A stretch of DNA of 64,000 nucleotides, taken from NCBI GenBank assembly GCA_942491415.1, contig CALOAD010000020.1, forward strand, positions 248,001-312,000, given 5' to 3'. The position numbers and the translations under genes are program-made. The stretch is from CALOAD01 sp942491415 (lineage in GTDB: Bacteria > Cyanobacteriota > Vampirovibrionia > Gastranaerophilales > CALOAD01). How positions within the stretch are numbered: position 1 is the stretch's first letter; every line of letters starts with the position of its first letter. The notes under the pieces were generated by a model that searched no databases, was not told the origin of the DNA, and saw only the letters and a list, made by a program, of their open reading frames with translations. Below, piece by piece: positions 8,150 to 16,135 of this stretch.

Positions 8150-8980
8150 TTACTGTGATACTTCTATGACTTCTATATTTTCGTTTATGTGTTCTTTTAG
8201 CACGCTTTCGACAAAGTTTTTAAGCGTTAAATTACTACTGGGACAGTTTTTGCAAGAACCTTGGAGTTTAACCAATATTTTATGATCTTCAATGTCTACA
8301 AGTTCAATGTCTCCACCATCTTTTCTGAGTTCATCCGATATATAGTTTTGAAGAATATTATTAACCTTTATAATCATTTGAGTCTTAGTTACAGAAGGTT
8401 TTGGTGAGTTACAACATGACGAAGAGTTTTCATTATCAAGAATTTTTTCCACTTTGTCATGACACTTTCCGCAAGCTCCACTTGTTTTACAAAAATTCGT
8501 CACGTCTTCAATATTTTTTAAGTTGTTTTCGTGAATGAATTCTTTTAGTTTATTTTCTGTTGTGCCAAAACATTGACAGACAACTTGTTCTCCTTGAGGC
8601 TTTTCAATAGGTTTGCCTTTGTATTTTGAAAGAGCATCTTCTAGTGCTTCTTTTCCCATAACACTACAATGCATTTTTTCGGGAGGAAGTCCGCCTAGAA
8701 AATCAGCAATCTCTTTATTTGTTAGCTTTTCAGCTTCATCAATATGTTTACCTATTATCATTTCTGTCAAAGCACTGGATGCAGCGATTGCTGAACCGCA
8801 GCCGAATGTTTGAAATTTTGCATCTTGAATAATGCCTGAATTATCTATTTTAAGGAATAGTTTTAAAGCATCACCGCAGGTAATGCTTCCATGTTCTCCA
8901 ATTGCATCTGCGTTTTCTATTTCACCGACATTTTTAGGATTTCTATAATATTCCATTACTTTTTCTGTATATTCCCACAT
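8150..8980 (-). CDS. nifU: Fe-S cluster scaffold NifU, three-domain form
   Basis: The ATG at 8980 follows AGGA at normal spacing, so I prefer it to the upstream TTG at 8986. The 276-aa protein has an IscU-like scaffold domain with ligand cysteines C35 (ITCGD), C61 (FGCGS) and C105 (HCSVMG). A central BFD-like [2Fe-2S] domain follows (VCQCFG and GACGKCHDKVE). The C-terminal NifU/Nfu domain has the GSCKNCPSS CxxC. This is the complete classical NifU. It is transcribed just before nifS. No nitrogenase gene is nearby, so a housekeeping Fe-S role is inferred. Confidence 0.93.
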   Translation of the reverse strand: MWEYTEKVMEYYRNPKNVGEIENADAIGEHGSITCGDALKLFLKIDNSGIIQDAKFQTFGCGSAIAASSALTEMIIGKHIDEAEKLTNKEIADFLGGLPPEKMHCSVMGKEALEDALSKYKGKPIEKPQGEQVVCQCFGTTENKLKEFIHENNLKNIEDVTNFCKTSGACGKCHDKVEKILDNENSSSCCNSPKPSVTKTQMIIKVNNILQNYISDELRKDGGDIELVDIEDHKILVKLQGSCKNCPSSNLTLKNFVESVLKEHINENIEVIEVSQ

Positions 8981-9300
8981 GGTCAATCCTTTATTTTCTG
9001 TTATCTATGATTAATTTTACTCCAAAATTATTGCATCGGATTAAAATTTTACTTTTTAATTATTTTTACAACGTCTTCTTATTTAGACGATGATGCTTTT
9101 GTTTGTTCGATTAGATATTTTTTATCTGGTTTATCAATATTGAAAAACTAAAAAAAATCATTATTATTTGAAAAAACGAAAAAAATCTAATTCATGAGTA
9201 GTATTTTTTTTGGAAATTGCAAAATTTCTTAACATTTGTGTCGATAAAAAATTTTAGAATCCCCTGTAGTGTAGTTTAAAAAAGAAGAAGGCAAGAAGCT
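8981..9300. other. Divergent intergenic region, nifU / TPR gene
   Basis: These 320 bp separate the start of nifU (minus) from the TTG of the TPR gene (plus). The stretch is very AT-rich, with several poly-A/T tracts and only a weak GTCT/AGAC hairpin near 9072-9095. No ORF or recognisable RNA structure was found. Promoters for both directions must lie here, but I could not single out a convincing -35/-10 pair. Confidence 0.5.
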
Positions 9301-10677
9301 TTGTATAATGGCATATACCCGGTAAATATTAATAGATATGTACCACCGGTAAAAAAACAGAAGCCAAAAGAACTAACCCCTGATCCGCAAGAGTCGCAAA
9401 AAGCTAAACAGCAAGCAAGGCCTCAGGATCAGGGCGGTTCATTATATGGTTCAAAGCATTCAGGGGCAATTGATTATACTTCAACCAAAGTAAATATAAG
9501 CCAGATTTTGGTGGATTTTAAAAACACTTTGACTGCAATTGGAGCACCAAAGGATGTAGAAAAAGAAGTTCAGGAACATCTGGAGCAAGTTAATCTTCAA
9601 TCTAATGAAGAAAAACCATCAAGAAAGGTTATTACAGAAAATCTAAGATCAGCTGCGCATATTTTAGACAAGTATATAGCAGCTACTCTTAAAAAGCCTT
9701 CAAATGTTGTTGAAGGATGGATTGATGCGCTTTTATTGCAACAAATTGACTATAAGTCAAATAAAGAGGTTAAAATAAAACCGGAAACTAAAGTTGCTGA
9801 AATAAAAACTACACAAGAGCCTCAAGTAAATCCGACTGAAAAAACAGAAGAACCTCAAAAAGCTATAATCGCAGCAGGTCCTTATTTACCTGAAAATGCA
9901 GAATTAAGAAAGATCTATATAAAGGCTCAAAAATTTAAAGAAATCGGAAAAAATGAGAAAGCATTGGCGGCTTTTGCAAAAGCGATAAAATATGCAAAAA
10001 AAATTGACGATAAAAAAACTCAGGCTTATGTATTTTTAAATGTTGGAGAAATTCAAGATGCTTCCAATAAGATTCCTGAAGCTCTTAAGAGTTTAAATAA
10101 TGCTGCGAAGCTGGGTAAGAATACTAAAGAGCATAATTTAAAAGCTAAAGTGCATTTTAATATGGGACAAATTTATGATGAAGTAGGTAAGTTTGAAGCT
10201 GCGATGGATCATTATTTTGCCGCACTTTCCTTTAATGGTGAGTGTGCAAATATTAACTCACAAGCAATGACATTAAATAATATAGGCGCAATGCATGCTG
10301 ATAAATTTCAATATAAACCCGCTTTAGGATATTTAAAAGAAGCTTTGATTTTGGCTAAGGAAGTTCCTGATTTTAATGCTATGGGTGAAATTTTAAATAA
10401 TACAGCAGGTGTCTTTAAAGTTTCGGGAGACGATAAAAAAGCTCTTAAATATTATGGAAGTGCTATAAAATGCAATGCTAAAGTGAAAAAATATCTGGAA
10501 TGCTCTTTTGCTTATGAAAAAGCCGGAGATATAATGATTGAGATGGAAAATTATAAAAAAGCATCGCAGTTATATCAAAAAGCTGTTAAATCTGCTCAAA
10601 AATCACAAAACAAAGAGCGTTTAAGCGAATTGTTCAATAAAATCAAGTCTTTTGAAACTAATAAAAAAATAGCTTAG
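9301..10677 (+). CDS. TPR-repeat protein (458 aa)
   Basis: Translation begins at a TTG (9301) after an AAGAAGG purine tract. No in-frame ATG exists before the upstream stop at 9277, which supports the rare start codon. The first 200 residues are polar, Lys/Glu/Pro-rich and probably disordered, apart from a helical patch around residues 60-160. From about residue 200 to 445 there are six or so tetratricopeptide repeats with the usual small-residue positions (for example GKNEKALAAFAKAIKYAKK). No signal peptide is seen, so a cytoplasmic protein-binding scaffold is likely. The partner is unknown. Confidence 0.75.
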   Translation: MYNGIYPVNINRYVPPVKKQKPKELTPDPQESQKAKQQARPQDQGGSLYGSKHSGAIDYTSTKVNISQILVDFKNTLTAIGAPKDVEKEVQEHLEQVNLQSNEEKPSRKVITENLRSAAHILDKYIAATLKKPSNVVEGWIDALLLQQIDYKSNKEVKIKPETKVAEIKTTQEPQVNPTEKTEEPQKAIIAAGPYLPENAELRKIYIKAQKFKEIGKNEKALAAFAKAIKYAKKIDDKKTQAYVFLNVGEIQDASNKIPEALKSLNNAAKLGKNTKEHNLKAKVHFNMGQIYDEVGKFEAAMDHYFAALSFNGECANINSQAMTLNNIGAMHADKFQYKPALGYLKEALILAKEVPDFNAMGEILNNTAGVFKVSGDDKKALKYYGSAIKCNAKVKKYLECSFAYEKAGDIMIEMENYKKASQLYQKAVKSAQKSQNKERLSELFNKIKSFETNKKIA

Positions 10678-10782
10678 CTCAATTTTTGTTAAAGATTTTG
10701 CTCTTGCATTCTTTATTTTATGCACTTATTTGTGATACCCTTAAAGGTATGAGTGAGATCTTTAAACAGAAGGAATTGAAGT

Positions 10783-11967
10783 ATGAAACCATCTAAAAGA
10801 CTTGATAGAATCCCGCCGTATTTATTTGCGGAAATTGATAAAAAAATAGCAGCGGCAAGAGCCAAAGGGCATGATGTAATCAGCCTTGGTATTGGTGATC
10901 CCGATATTCCGACTCTTCCAAACGTTGTGCAGGCTATGCACGGTGCAATAGATGATCCTAAAAATCATGACTATCCACCTTATGATGGTACTTTGGAGTT
11001 TAAAAAAGCTTCTGCAGACTGGATGTTAAAAAGATTTGATGTTGATATTGAGGCAAAATCAGAAGTTTTAGCAATGATCGGTTCAAAAGAAGGAATTGCT
11101 CACGTCTTTTTTGCTTTTGTTGATGAAGGTGATTACACGCTGATTCCTGACCCGGGTTATCCTGTATATCAAAATGGCACAATCTTATCAGGAGGAGAGG
11201 CTCATTTAATGCCTATAGGTCCTGAAAATAATTACATGCCGGATCTTGATGCAATCCCGGAAGAAGTTGCTAAAAAAGCTAAAATAATGTTTTTAAATTA
11301 TCCGAACAATCCAACAGGAGCTGTTGCAACTCTTGAATATTTTAAAAAAGTAATAGAATTTGCTAAAAAATATAATATTCTTGTATGTCATGATCAGGCA
11401 TATTGCGAAATGACTTACGATGGTTATGTAGCGCCCAGTATCCTTCAAGTTGAAGGGGCTAAGGATGTTGCAATTGAGTTTTTCTCTCATAGTAAATCTT
11501 ATAATATGACAGGCTGGAGAGTTGGTTTTGCTTGTGGAAATAAAGATGCTATTAAGGCGTTAGGAACAATTAAAAATAATATTGACAGTGGTGTTTTTAA
11601 GGCTATACAAAAAGCGGCGATAGAGGCTTATAATACGCCTTGTGAAGAGATTGAAAAATTGAATGATATGTATAAAAAGCGCAGAGATGTTATGGTTGAA
11701 GGCCTAAGAGAATTAGGATGGGAGTTTGAAGATCCTAAAGCGACTTTTTATTTATGGTTGCCTGTTCCAAAGGGAATGAGCTCTGAGGAATTTGTTTCAA
11801 TAATGCTTGAAAAAGCGCATGTTGTTGTGCCTCCTGGCAATGGATATGGTGATAACGGAGAGGGATTTTTTAGAATAGCTCTTACAGTTCCTGAAGAACG
11901 TTTAAAAGAGGTTATTGAAAGAATGAAAAAAGCAGGTATAAATTATAAACAAATGACTAAAATATAA
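10783..11967 (+). CDS. dapL: LL-diaminopimelate aminotransferase
   Basis: This 394-aa class I/II PLP aminotransferase converts tetrahydrodipicolinate directly to LL-diaminopimelate, for lysine and peptidoglycan synthesis. Seen in the sequence: the N-terminal SLGIGDPDIPT motif, the NYPNNPTGA loop, the substrate/PLP aspartate in CHDQAYCEMTYD, and the PLP-lysine motif SKSYNMTGWRVGF. These fit the DapL group used by cyanobacteria, plants and some anaerobes. GGA precedes the ATG. It is a single-gene unit closed by a strong terminator. A related aminotransferase of other specificity cannot be fully excluded. Confidence 0.85.
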   Translation: MKPSKRLDRIPPYLFAEIDKKIAAARAKGHDVISLGIGDPDIPTLPNVVQAMHGAIDDPKNHDYPPYDGTLEFKKASADWMLKRFDVDIEAKSEVLAMIGSKEGIAHVFFAFVDEGDYTLIPDPGYPVYQNGTILSGGEAHLMPIGPENNYMPDLDAIPEEVAKKAKIMFLNYPNNPTGAVATLEYFKKVIEFAKKYNILVCHDQAYCEMTYDGYVAPSILQVEGAKDVAIEFFSHSKSYNMTGWRVGFACGNKDAIKALGTIKNNIDSGVFKAIQKAAIEAYNTPCEEIEKLNDMYKKRRDVMVEGLRELGWEFEDPKATFYLWLPVPKGMSSEEFVSIMLEKAHVVVPPGNGYGDNGEGFFRIALTVPEERLKEVIERMKKAGINYKQMTKI

Positions 11968-11982
11968 GTCAATATTAAATTT

Positions 11983-12019
11983 AAAAAGTGGAGTTAGTTG
12001 TTGCTAACTCCACTTTTTT
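11983..12019 (+). terminator. Intrinsic terminator after dapL
   Basis: A 15-bp stem (AAAAAGTGGAGTTAG pairing with CTAACTCCACTTTTT) with a 6-nt loop is followed by a T run. It starts 15 bp after the dapL stop. Confidence 0.9.
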
Positions 12020-12179
12020 GTTTTATTACAAAAATTTAATATTTTATATTTGAATCTGTTTTAAAATCATGCTCGTTTAGTGTTTGAGGCTTTTAATCAT
12101 TCTGTAAGGGTTTTAAGCTTTTTACTAAATAATTAAATATAGAATTGTTATTTTTTTCTTTCTTTTTGTTGTAATAAAA

Positions 12180-12217
12180 GGGCAATTTGAAGAAGACAAA
12201 AGTTTTTTTATATATAA
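12180..12217 (+). promoter_or_regulatory. Promoter-like element GGGCAATTT ... TTATATATAA (copy 1)
   Basis: GGGCAATTT (12180-12188) is followed after 19 bp by TTATATATAA, about 20 bp before the ATG at 12239. The same pair occurs before the paralogue at 13842 and before the coiled-coil gene at 33435, with 17-bp spacing in both. Recurrence before unlinked genes suggests a promoter or a regulator-dependent element. The function is inferred. Confidence 0.45.
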
Positions 12218-12238
12218 GAGATAAAAAAGGAAAAAGAA

Positions 12239-13588
12239 ATGACCCAGATTAATATTTTGAAAATCAAAAATAATGCTAATAATTTTCAAGCCCTTTCTTT
12301 TACCTGTAATAAGGGACAGAATGTAAGTGTATTTTCTCAAGGACAAGGATGCAATAAAAATAATCAAGAGTCTAAAAGTTGTAATGGACTCTTTGATAAT
12401 ATTTTCAATATGAATCCTCAAGATCAGGCATCAAATAATCCTATGGAGAAATTTTTCAAAGCATTTTTAATGGGCTTTATGGCTAGTTTATTCGGTGGAA
12501 TGAAAAATAACCAACAAAAAAATAATGACAATAATAATAGTAATAATATATTGGCGTTAATAAATATGCCAAATGAGCAAAAAGATGACAAATGTAAGAT
12601 GAGTAAAGGCTTTGATTTTAGTCAAATTGAAGAAGCATTCAAAAGTCTTCAAAATCAAGGTAATCAATCAAAAACTACAAATTATGTTTTTCATAATGGG
12701 GTTTTATCTCATGCAAACAGACCTGAATCAAGTTCTTGTGGTTGTTCCGGTACTCAACCTCAGTTAGCTGAGCAAAACTCAAGTGGTTGTTCCGGTGCTC
12801 AACCTCAGGCAATTGAGCAAAATTCAAGTGGTTGTTCCGGTGCTCAACCTCAGGCAACTGAGCAAAATTCAAGTGGTTTTTCTAGTGCTCAACCTCAGGT
12901 AGCTGAGCAAAAACCAAGAAGTTTAGGAGTTTCAGATTTTAATGTTCAAGATGTGCAGAAAGCTGTAATTGGCAAGACGGAAGCAGATTTTAGTGTTAAA
13001 AATGCCCAGAAAGCTATAATTGGCAATACGGAATCAGATTTTAATGTTAGCAATGTAAGAAAAGCCGCAACTGGAAGGTCTAAAATAAATGTGAACAAAG
13101 GAAGTTCCTGGAGGGGAAATAACTATAGGTTTGAGAAAAAAATCAATTTAAAAGACTTGAGTAAAGACGGAACCGGTGTAGATAGAACAGGTAATCTTGC
13201 AAGTTTTAAAGATGAAGGTCTTAAATTTAATAAATCCAGTTTTAAAACAGATTTTCCTTATGCTCGAAAAGATGCCGTTGAAGCGTTAAAAAGTGCCAGA
13301 GATGAAATTAAAGAAAAATATGGAAAAGGCGCAGACTTTAGAATGACAGGTGGATTTGGTGGGGCTCATCAATCTAAAGAACATACAGAGTATGGTACTG
13401 CTGTTGATGTTGTTCCAAGTGGAAAAATTACATATAAACAGCTCAATAAAATATTAGAAGAACATGGTTTTGCTTCAAATGTTCATGATGTGGGCAAAGG
13501 ACGTCATAATCACGCTGTTTTAAAAGGTGATTATAATAAATATAAAGAAAGAATTGCTAAAGCAGAAAGTGCTGATAAAGATAGTTAA
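12239..13588 (+). CDS. Modular protein with tandem repeats and C-terminal M15-like peptidase domain (paralogue A)
   Basis: This 449-aa protein has three parts. Residues 1-160 form a Cys/Asn/Gln-rich module with one hydrophobic stretch (FFKAFLMGFMASLFGGM), nearly identical to the protein at 13842. Residues about 164-285 hold four 15-aa SSGCSGAQPQ-AxEQN repeats and three 17-aa repeats (DFNVQDVQKAVIGKTEA type). The C-terminus (about 300-449) looks like a zinc D,D-peptidase of the M15/VanY type, with candidate ligands in KEHTEYGTAVDVV and GRHNHAVL. That suggests cleavage of peptidoglycan stem peptides. There is no classical signal peptide, so any export route is unknown. AAGGAAAA precedes the ATG. 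Confidence 0.7.
   Translation: MTQINILKIKNNANNFQALSFTCNKGQNVSVFSQGQGCNKNNQESKSCNGLFDNIFNMNPQDQASNNPMEKFFKAFLMGFMASLFGGMKNNQQKNNDNNNSNNILALINMPNEQKDDKCKMSKGFDFSQIEEAFKSLQNQGNQSKTTNYVFHNGVLSHANRPESSSCGCSGTQPQLAEQNSSGCSGAQPQAIEQNSSGCSGAQPQATEQNSSGFSSAQPQVAEQKPRSLGVSDFNVQDVQKAVIGKTEADFSVKNAQKAIIGNTESDFNVSNVRKAATGRSKINVNKGSSWRGNNYRFEKKINLKDLSKDGTGVDRTGNLASFKDEGLKFNKSSFKTDFPYARKDAVEALKSARDEIKEKYGKGADFRMTGGFGGAHQSKEHTEYGTAVDVVPSGKITYKQLNKILEEHGFASNVHDVGKGRHNHAVLKGDYNKYKERIAKAESADKDS
12728..12911 (+). repeat. Four 45-bp in-frame tandem repeats
   Basis: Copies of GGTTGTTCCGGTGCTCAACC and flanks recur at 12740, 12785, 12830 and 12875, exactly 45 bp apart. Each encodes a 15-aa Ser/Gly/Gln unit. The paralogue at 13842 has about three copies, one shortened by 6 bp, so copy number varies between the two genes. 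Confidence 0.9.
12935..13087 (+). repeat. Three 51-bp in-frame tandem repeats
   Basis: Units starting GATTTT at 12935, 12986 and 13037 encode 17-aa DFxV-x-QKA-x-IG repeats. The paralogue keeps only one such unit (DFNVQDAKKAATSN), so this array expanded or shrank after duplication. Confidence 0.85.
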
Positions 13589-13623
13589 AAAAAAGAGTTG
13601 GTATCAACCAACTCTTTTTTTTG
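13588..13623 (+). terminator. Intrinsic terminator after paralogue A
   Basis: A stem of AAAGAGTTGGT with ACCAACTCTTT and a tiny loop is followed by a long T run. It overlaps the stop codon of the upstream gene. Confidence 0.9.
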
Positions 13624-13665
13624 TTTTATTACGAAAATTTAATAAATTATATATAAATAACCTTT

Positions 13666-13699
13666 AAATGCATGCCCCTTTCGCATTTGGGGTTTTTTT
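13666..13699 (+). terminator. Interleaved hairpins before paralogue B
   Basis: CCCC (13675-13678) can pair with GGGG (13689-13692) just before seven Ts, like a weak terminator. AAATGC (13666-13671) can instead pair with GCATTT (13683-13688). The arms interleave, so the two structures compete or form a pseudoknot. It lies upstream of the copy-2 promoter element, so it is more likely a backup terminator than an attenuator. Confidence 0.35.
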
Positions 13700-13781
13700 A
13701 GGTTTTACAAGGGTTTTGGCTTCTTGAGTAAATAGATAGATATAAAATTGTCATTTTTTAATCAAAAATTTTGTAATAAAA

Positions 13782-13813
13782 GGGCAATTTGAAGAAGATA
13801 AAAGTTTTTATAT
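13782..13813 (+). promoter_or_regulatory. Promoter-like element GGGCAATTT-N17-TTATA (copy 2)
   Basis: GGGCAATTT (13782-13790), a 17-bp spacer and TTATATATATA lie about 30 bp before the ATG at 13842. Most of the surrounding 60 bp also matches copy 1, reflecting the tandem duplication. Confidence 0.5.
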
Positions 13814-13841
13814 ATATAGGAGTAAAAAAGAGGAAAAAGAA

Positions 13842-15053
13842 ATGACCCAGATTAATGTTTTAAAAATCAAAAATAATGCTAATAATTGTCAAGCTCTTTC
13901 TTTTACCTGTGGTAAGGGACAGAATGTAAGTGTATTTTCTCAAGGACAAGGATGTAATAAAAATAATCAAGAGTCTAAATGTTGTAATGGATTCCTTGAT
14001 AATATTTTCAATATGAATCCTCAAGATCAGGCATCAAATAATCCTATGGAGAAATTTTTCAAAGCATTTTTAATGGGCTTTATGGCTTGTTTATTCGGTG
14101 GAATGAAAAATAACCAACAAAAAAATAATGACAACAATAATAACAATAATATATTGGCGTTAATAAATATGCCAAATGAGCAAAAAGATGACAAATGTAA
14201 GATGAGTAAAGGCTTTGATTTTAGTCAAATTGAAGAAGCATTCAAAAGTCTTCAAAATCAAGGTAATAAATCAAAAACAACAAACTATGTTTTTAATAAT
14301 GGGGTTTTATCTCATAAAAACAGACCTGAAACAAGTTCTTGTGGTTGTTCCGGTACTCAACCTCAGGTAGCTGAGCAAAGTGGTTGTTCTGGTGCTCAAC
14401 CTCAGGCAACTGAGCAAAACTCAAGTGGTTATTCCGGTACTCAACTTCAGGCAGCTGAGCAAAATTCAAGTACTGTAGGAGTTTCAGATTTTAATGTTCA
14501 AGATGCAAAGAAAGCCGCAACCAGCAATGTAAGTTCTTCTGAAAAAACAAACGAAACAGCTTCAAAAGCGACAAAAATTCATGCTGAAAACTCTGTGAGA
14601 CCAAAATCAGGTAGTTACGCTGAAGCTCTAGGGAAAAGAGAATCAGGCGGAAGGTATGATATTAAAAATTCATACGGATATTTAGGGAAATATCAAATGG
14701 GTTCAGCTGTTTTAAAGGATCTTGGTTATAAAGAAGGCGGTAGATGGACAGGAAAAGGCGGGATAAAGTCAGAGAAAGATTTCCTCTCTAATCCTGAAGC
14801 TCAAGAAAAAGCCTTTGACGAATTAGTGGCATTACAAAAGAAATACATTAAAAACTTAGGATTAGATAAATATATTGGTAAAACAATAAACGGTTATCAG
14901 ATTACAGAATCGAGTCTTGTTGCAGGCACACACTTAAAAGGTGCCGGTAGTGTTAAAAAATATCTTGAAAGTAATGGACAGAATAATGGAAAAGACGCTT
15001 ACGGAACCTCAGTAGAAAGTTATATGAAAAAGTTTTCGAAATATGATGTTTAG
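13842..15053 (+). CDS. Modular protein with C-terminal lysozyme-like transglycosylase domain (paralogue B)
   Basis: This 403-aa tandem paralogue of the preceding gene keeps the Cys/Asn-rich residues 1-160 almost unchanged. It then carries about three 15-aa GCSGAQPQ repeats and a single DFNVQDAKKA unit. Its C-terminal 150 residues are unrelated to paralogue A. They resemble a goose-lysozyme/SLT-type fold, with a catalytic-glutamate motif LGKRESGGRYD followed by SYGYLGKYQMG, and predict cleavage of peptidoglycan glycan strands. No classical signal peptide is present. A GAGGAAAA ribosome site precedes the ATG and a terminator follows. The substrate and the domain call rest on motifs only. Confidence 0.7.
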   Translation: MTQINVLKIKNNANNCQALSFTCGKGQNVSVFSQGQGCNKNNQESKCCNGFLDNIFNMNPQDQASNNPMEKFFKAFLMGFMACLFGGMKNNQQKNNDNNNNNNILALINMPNEQKDDKCKMSKGFDFSQIEEAFKSLQNQGNKSKTTNYVFNNGVLSHKNRPETSSCGCSGTQPQVAEQSGCSGAQPQATEQNSSGYSGTQLQAAEQNSSTVGVSDFNVQDAKKAATSNVSSSEKTNETASKATKIHAENSVRPKSGSYAEALGKRESGGRYDIKNSYGYLGKYQMGSAVLKDLGYKEGGRWTGKGGIKSEKDFLSNPEAQEKAFDELVALQKKYIKNLGLDKYIGKTINGYQITESSLVAGTHLKGAGSVKKYLESNGQNNGKDAYGTSVESYMKKFSKYDV

Positions 15054-15081
15054 ATAAAATTAGATAAAAACCAAATTATAT

Positions 15082-15123
15082 AAAAAGCTGACTTGAAAAT
15101 TAATAAATAAGTCAGCTTTTTTA
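15082..15123 (+). terminator. Intrinsic terminator after paralogue B
   Basis: A 13-bp stem (AAAAAGCTGACTT with AAGTCAGCTTTTT) surrounds a 14-nt loop and is followed by T residues. Confidence 0.85.
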
Positions 15124-15403
15124 ATGCAAAAAAAAACCGACCTCAGCCGGATAAGTTTACCACATATTAGAGAGAGAGGAATTAAAGAGAGAGAGATTTA
15201 AAAACTTTTTTTATTTTCCTCTTACTCTTATTTTTTTCCACAATTTAAAGTCTTTTAAACAAAAGCTTTAACGTAATGTTAACAAACGTTTACAAAAACA
15301 TTAAAAGCTAAACAGCATAAAGCATTAGGGTTCTCATCTTTTTGGAGTACTAAATCCTTGATATAGAAAGGCTTTTAAGTTTGTTTTTTTAACATTAGGA
15401 GGT
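15124..15403. other. Non-coding spacer with GAGA-rich tracts
   Basis: This 280-bp stretch between convergent genes starts with an A9 tract and a small GC-rich patch (CCGACCTCAGCCGG, 15133-15146). Two GAGAGAGA tracts follow around 15170-15200. On the minus strand the sequence ATAAGAGTAAGAG near 15220 resembles the leader of the gene at 33435. No ORF above about 25 codons with a ribosome site was found. It may hold a small RNA. Confidence 0.3.
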
Positions 15404-16135
15404 TTATGCTTTTAAATCGTAAGTTTTTGAAAGAACCAATATTAAAAAATAAAAGACGATGATTATGATAGATAACATCACTAAAGAAAGCAGTTCCGGT
15501 GGTGATAAGATCAAAAAAGCTGCAGATAAAGCAAATATAAGTACTTTTTTTCGCATTGAAAAAATTTGCTTGTATGTAAAAAATTTATTTTTCTTTATGA
15601 GCAGATAAACGACAGGGAGTTGTAAAATTAAACAGGTAGTTAAAATTGACCCTAGGCAAAATGCGATAAATTCAGAAATTCCTAAATCTATTTCAGCAAT
15701 CCCCAGGTTTAAACCCAGTAGAAAAAACAGTTGTAAGGGTATAAAGACAAAACAAGCAAGTATTATACCGATTATTGTCATAGTATAGGAAATAAATAAG
15801 CTTTTTTTGAGGTCTATTTTTTGTTTTTTATTAGCCTCTAATATCTTTAGTTTGAGTAATTGGTATATAAAAACAGGTGTTGAAAGTATTAATGATGCAA
15901 AACCTGCTATTTTAAAAGAATTTATAAACATTTCTTGTGGTGAAGTTTGAGAAAAAGAAATGCTAAAAGGGACTAAATTTTGAAAAAAGAGAATAATTGA
16001 TCCTGAAAAAATTAAAGCTAATATTAAAAAAGTTCCGAAAACAACAAAAGAAATAGCTAATTCGAACTTTGCCGTTTTTATAAAAGTTCCAAAATCATTT
16101 ACTTTTTTTGAGTAGTTTTTGTCTAACAAACTCAT
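15404..16135 (-). CDS. tatC: TatC-like twin-arginine translocase subunit (divergent)
   Basis: This 243-aa integral membrane protein has about six hydrophobic segments in the TatC pattern. Recognisable blocks are TSPQEMFINSFKIAGF before LSTPVFIYQLLKL, the periplasmic-loop-like SEFIAFCLGSILTTCLILQLPVV, and SPPELLSLVMLSIIIIVFYF, matching the TatC TP-D/E-xxSQ region. The usual N-terminal HLxELRxR motif is not obvious, so it is divergent. It starts inside the end of the upstream methyltransferase gene (41-bp overlap). No TatA/B gene is in the window. It is the last gene of the pepA-pepP-methyltransferase unit. Confidence 0.7.
   Translation of the reverse strand: MSLLDKNYSKKVNDFGTFIKTAKFELAISFVVFGTFLILALIFSGSIILFFQNLVPFSISFSQTSPQEMFINSFKIAGFASLILSTPVFIYQLLKLKILEANKKQKIDLKKSLFISYTMTIIGIILACFVFIPLQLFFLLGLNLGIAEIDLGISEFIAFCLGSILTTCLILQLPVVYLLIKKNKFFTYKQIFSMRKKVLIFALSAAFLILSPPELLSLVMLSIIIIVFYFLILVLSKTYDLKA

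Noticed and set aside
8981..9300. Riboswitch upstream of the TPR gene
   Set aside because: Only a weak 4-bp hairpin and poly-A/T tracts are visible; no known aptamer core could be read.
12125..12421. A 98-codon minus-strand frame overlapping the start of the gene at 12239
   Set aside because: It is the complement of the paralogue's N-terminal coding region and of its AT-rich leader, without a ribosome site.
12728..12911. Regular 45-bp repeats considered as a CRISPR array
   Set aside because: The units are contiguous without unique spacers, stay in frame, and encode a 15-aa protein repeat in the gene at 12239; no cas gene is present.
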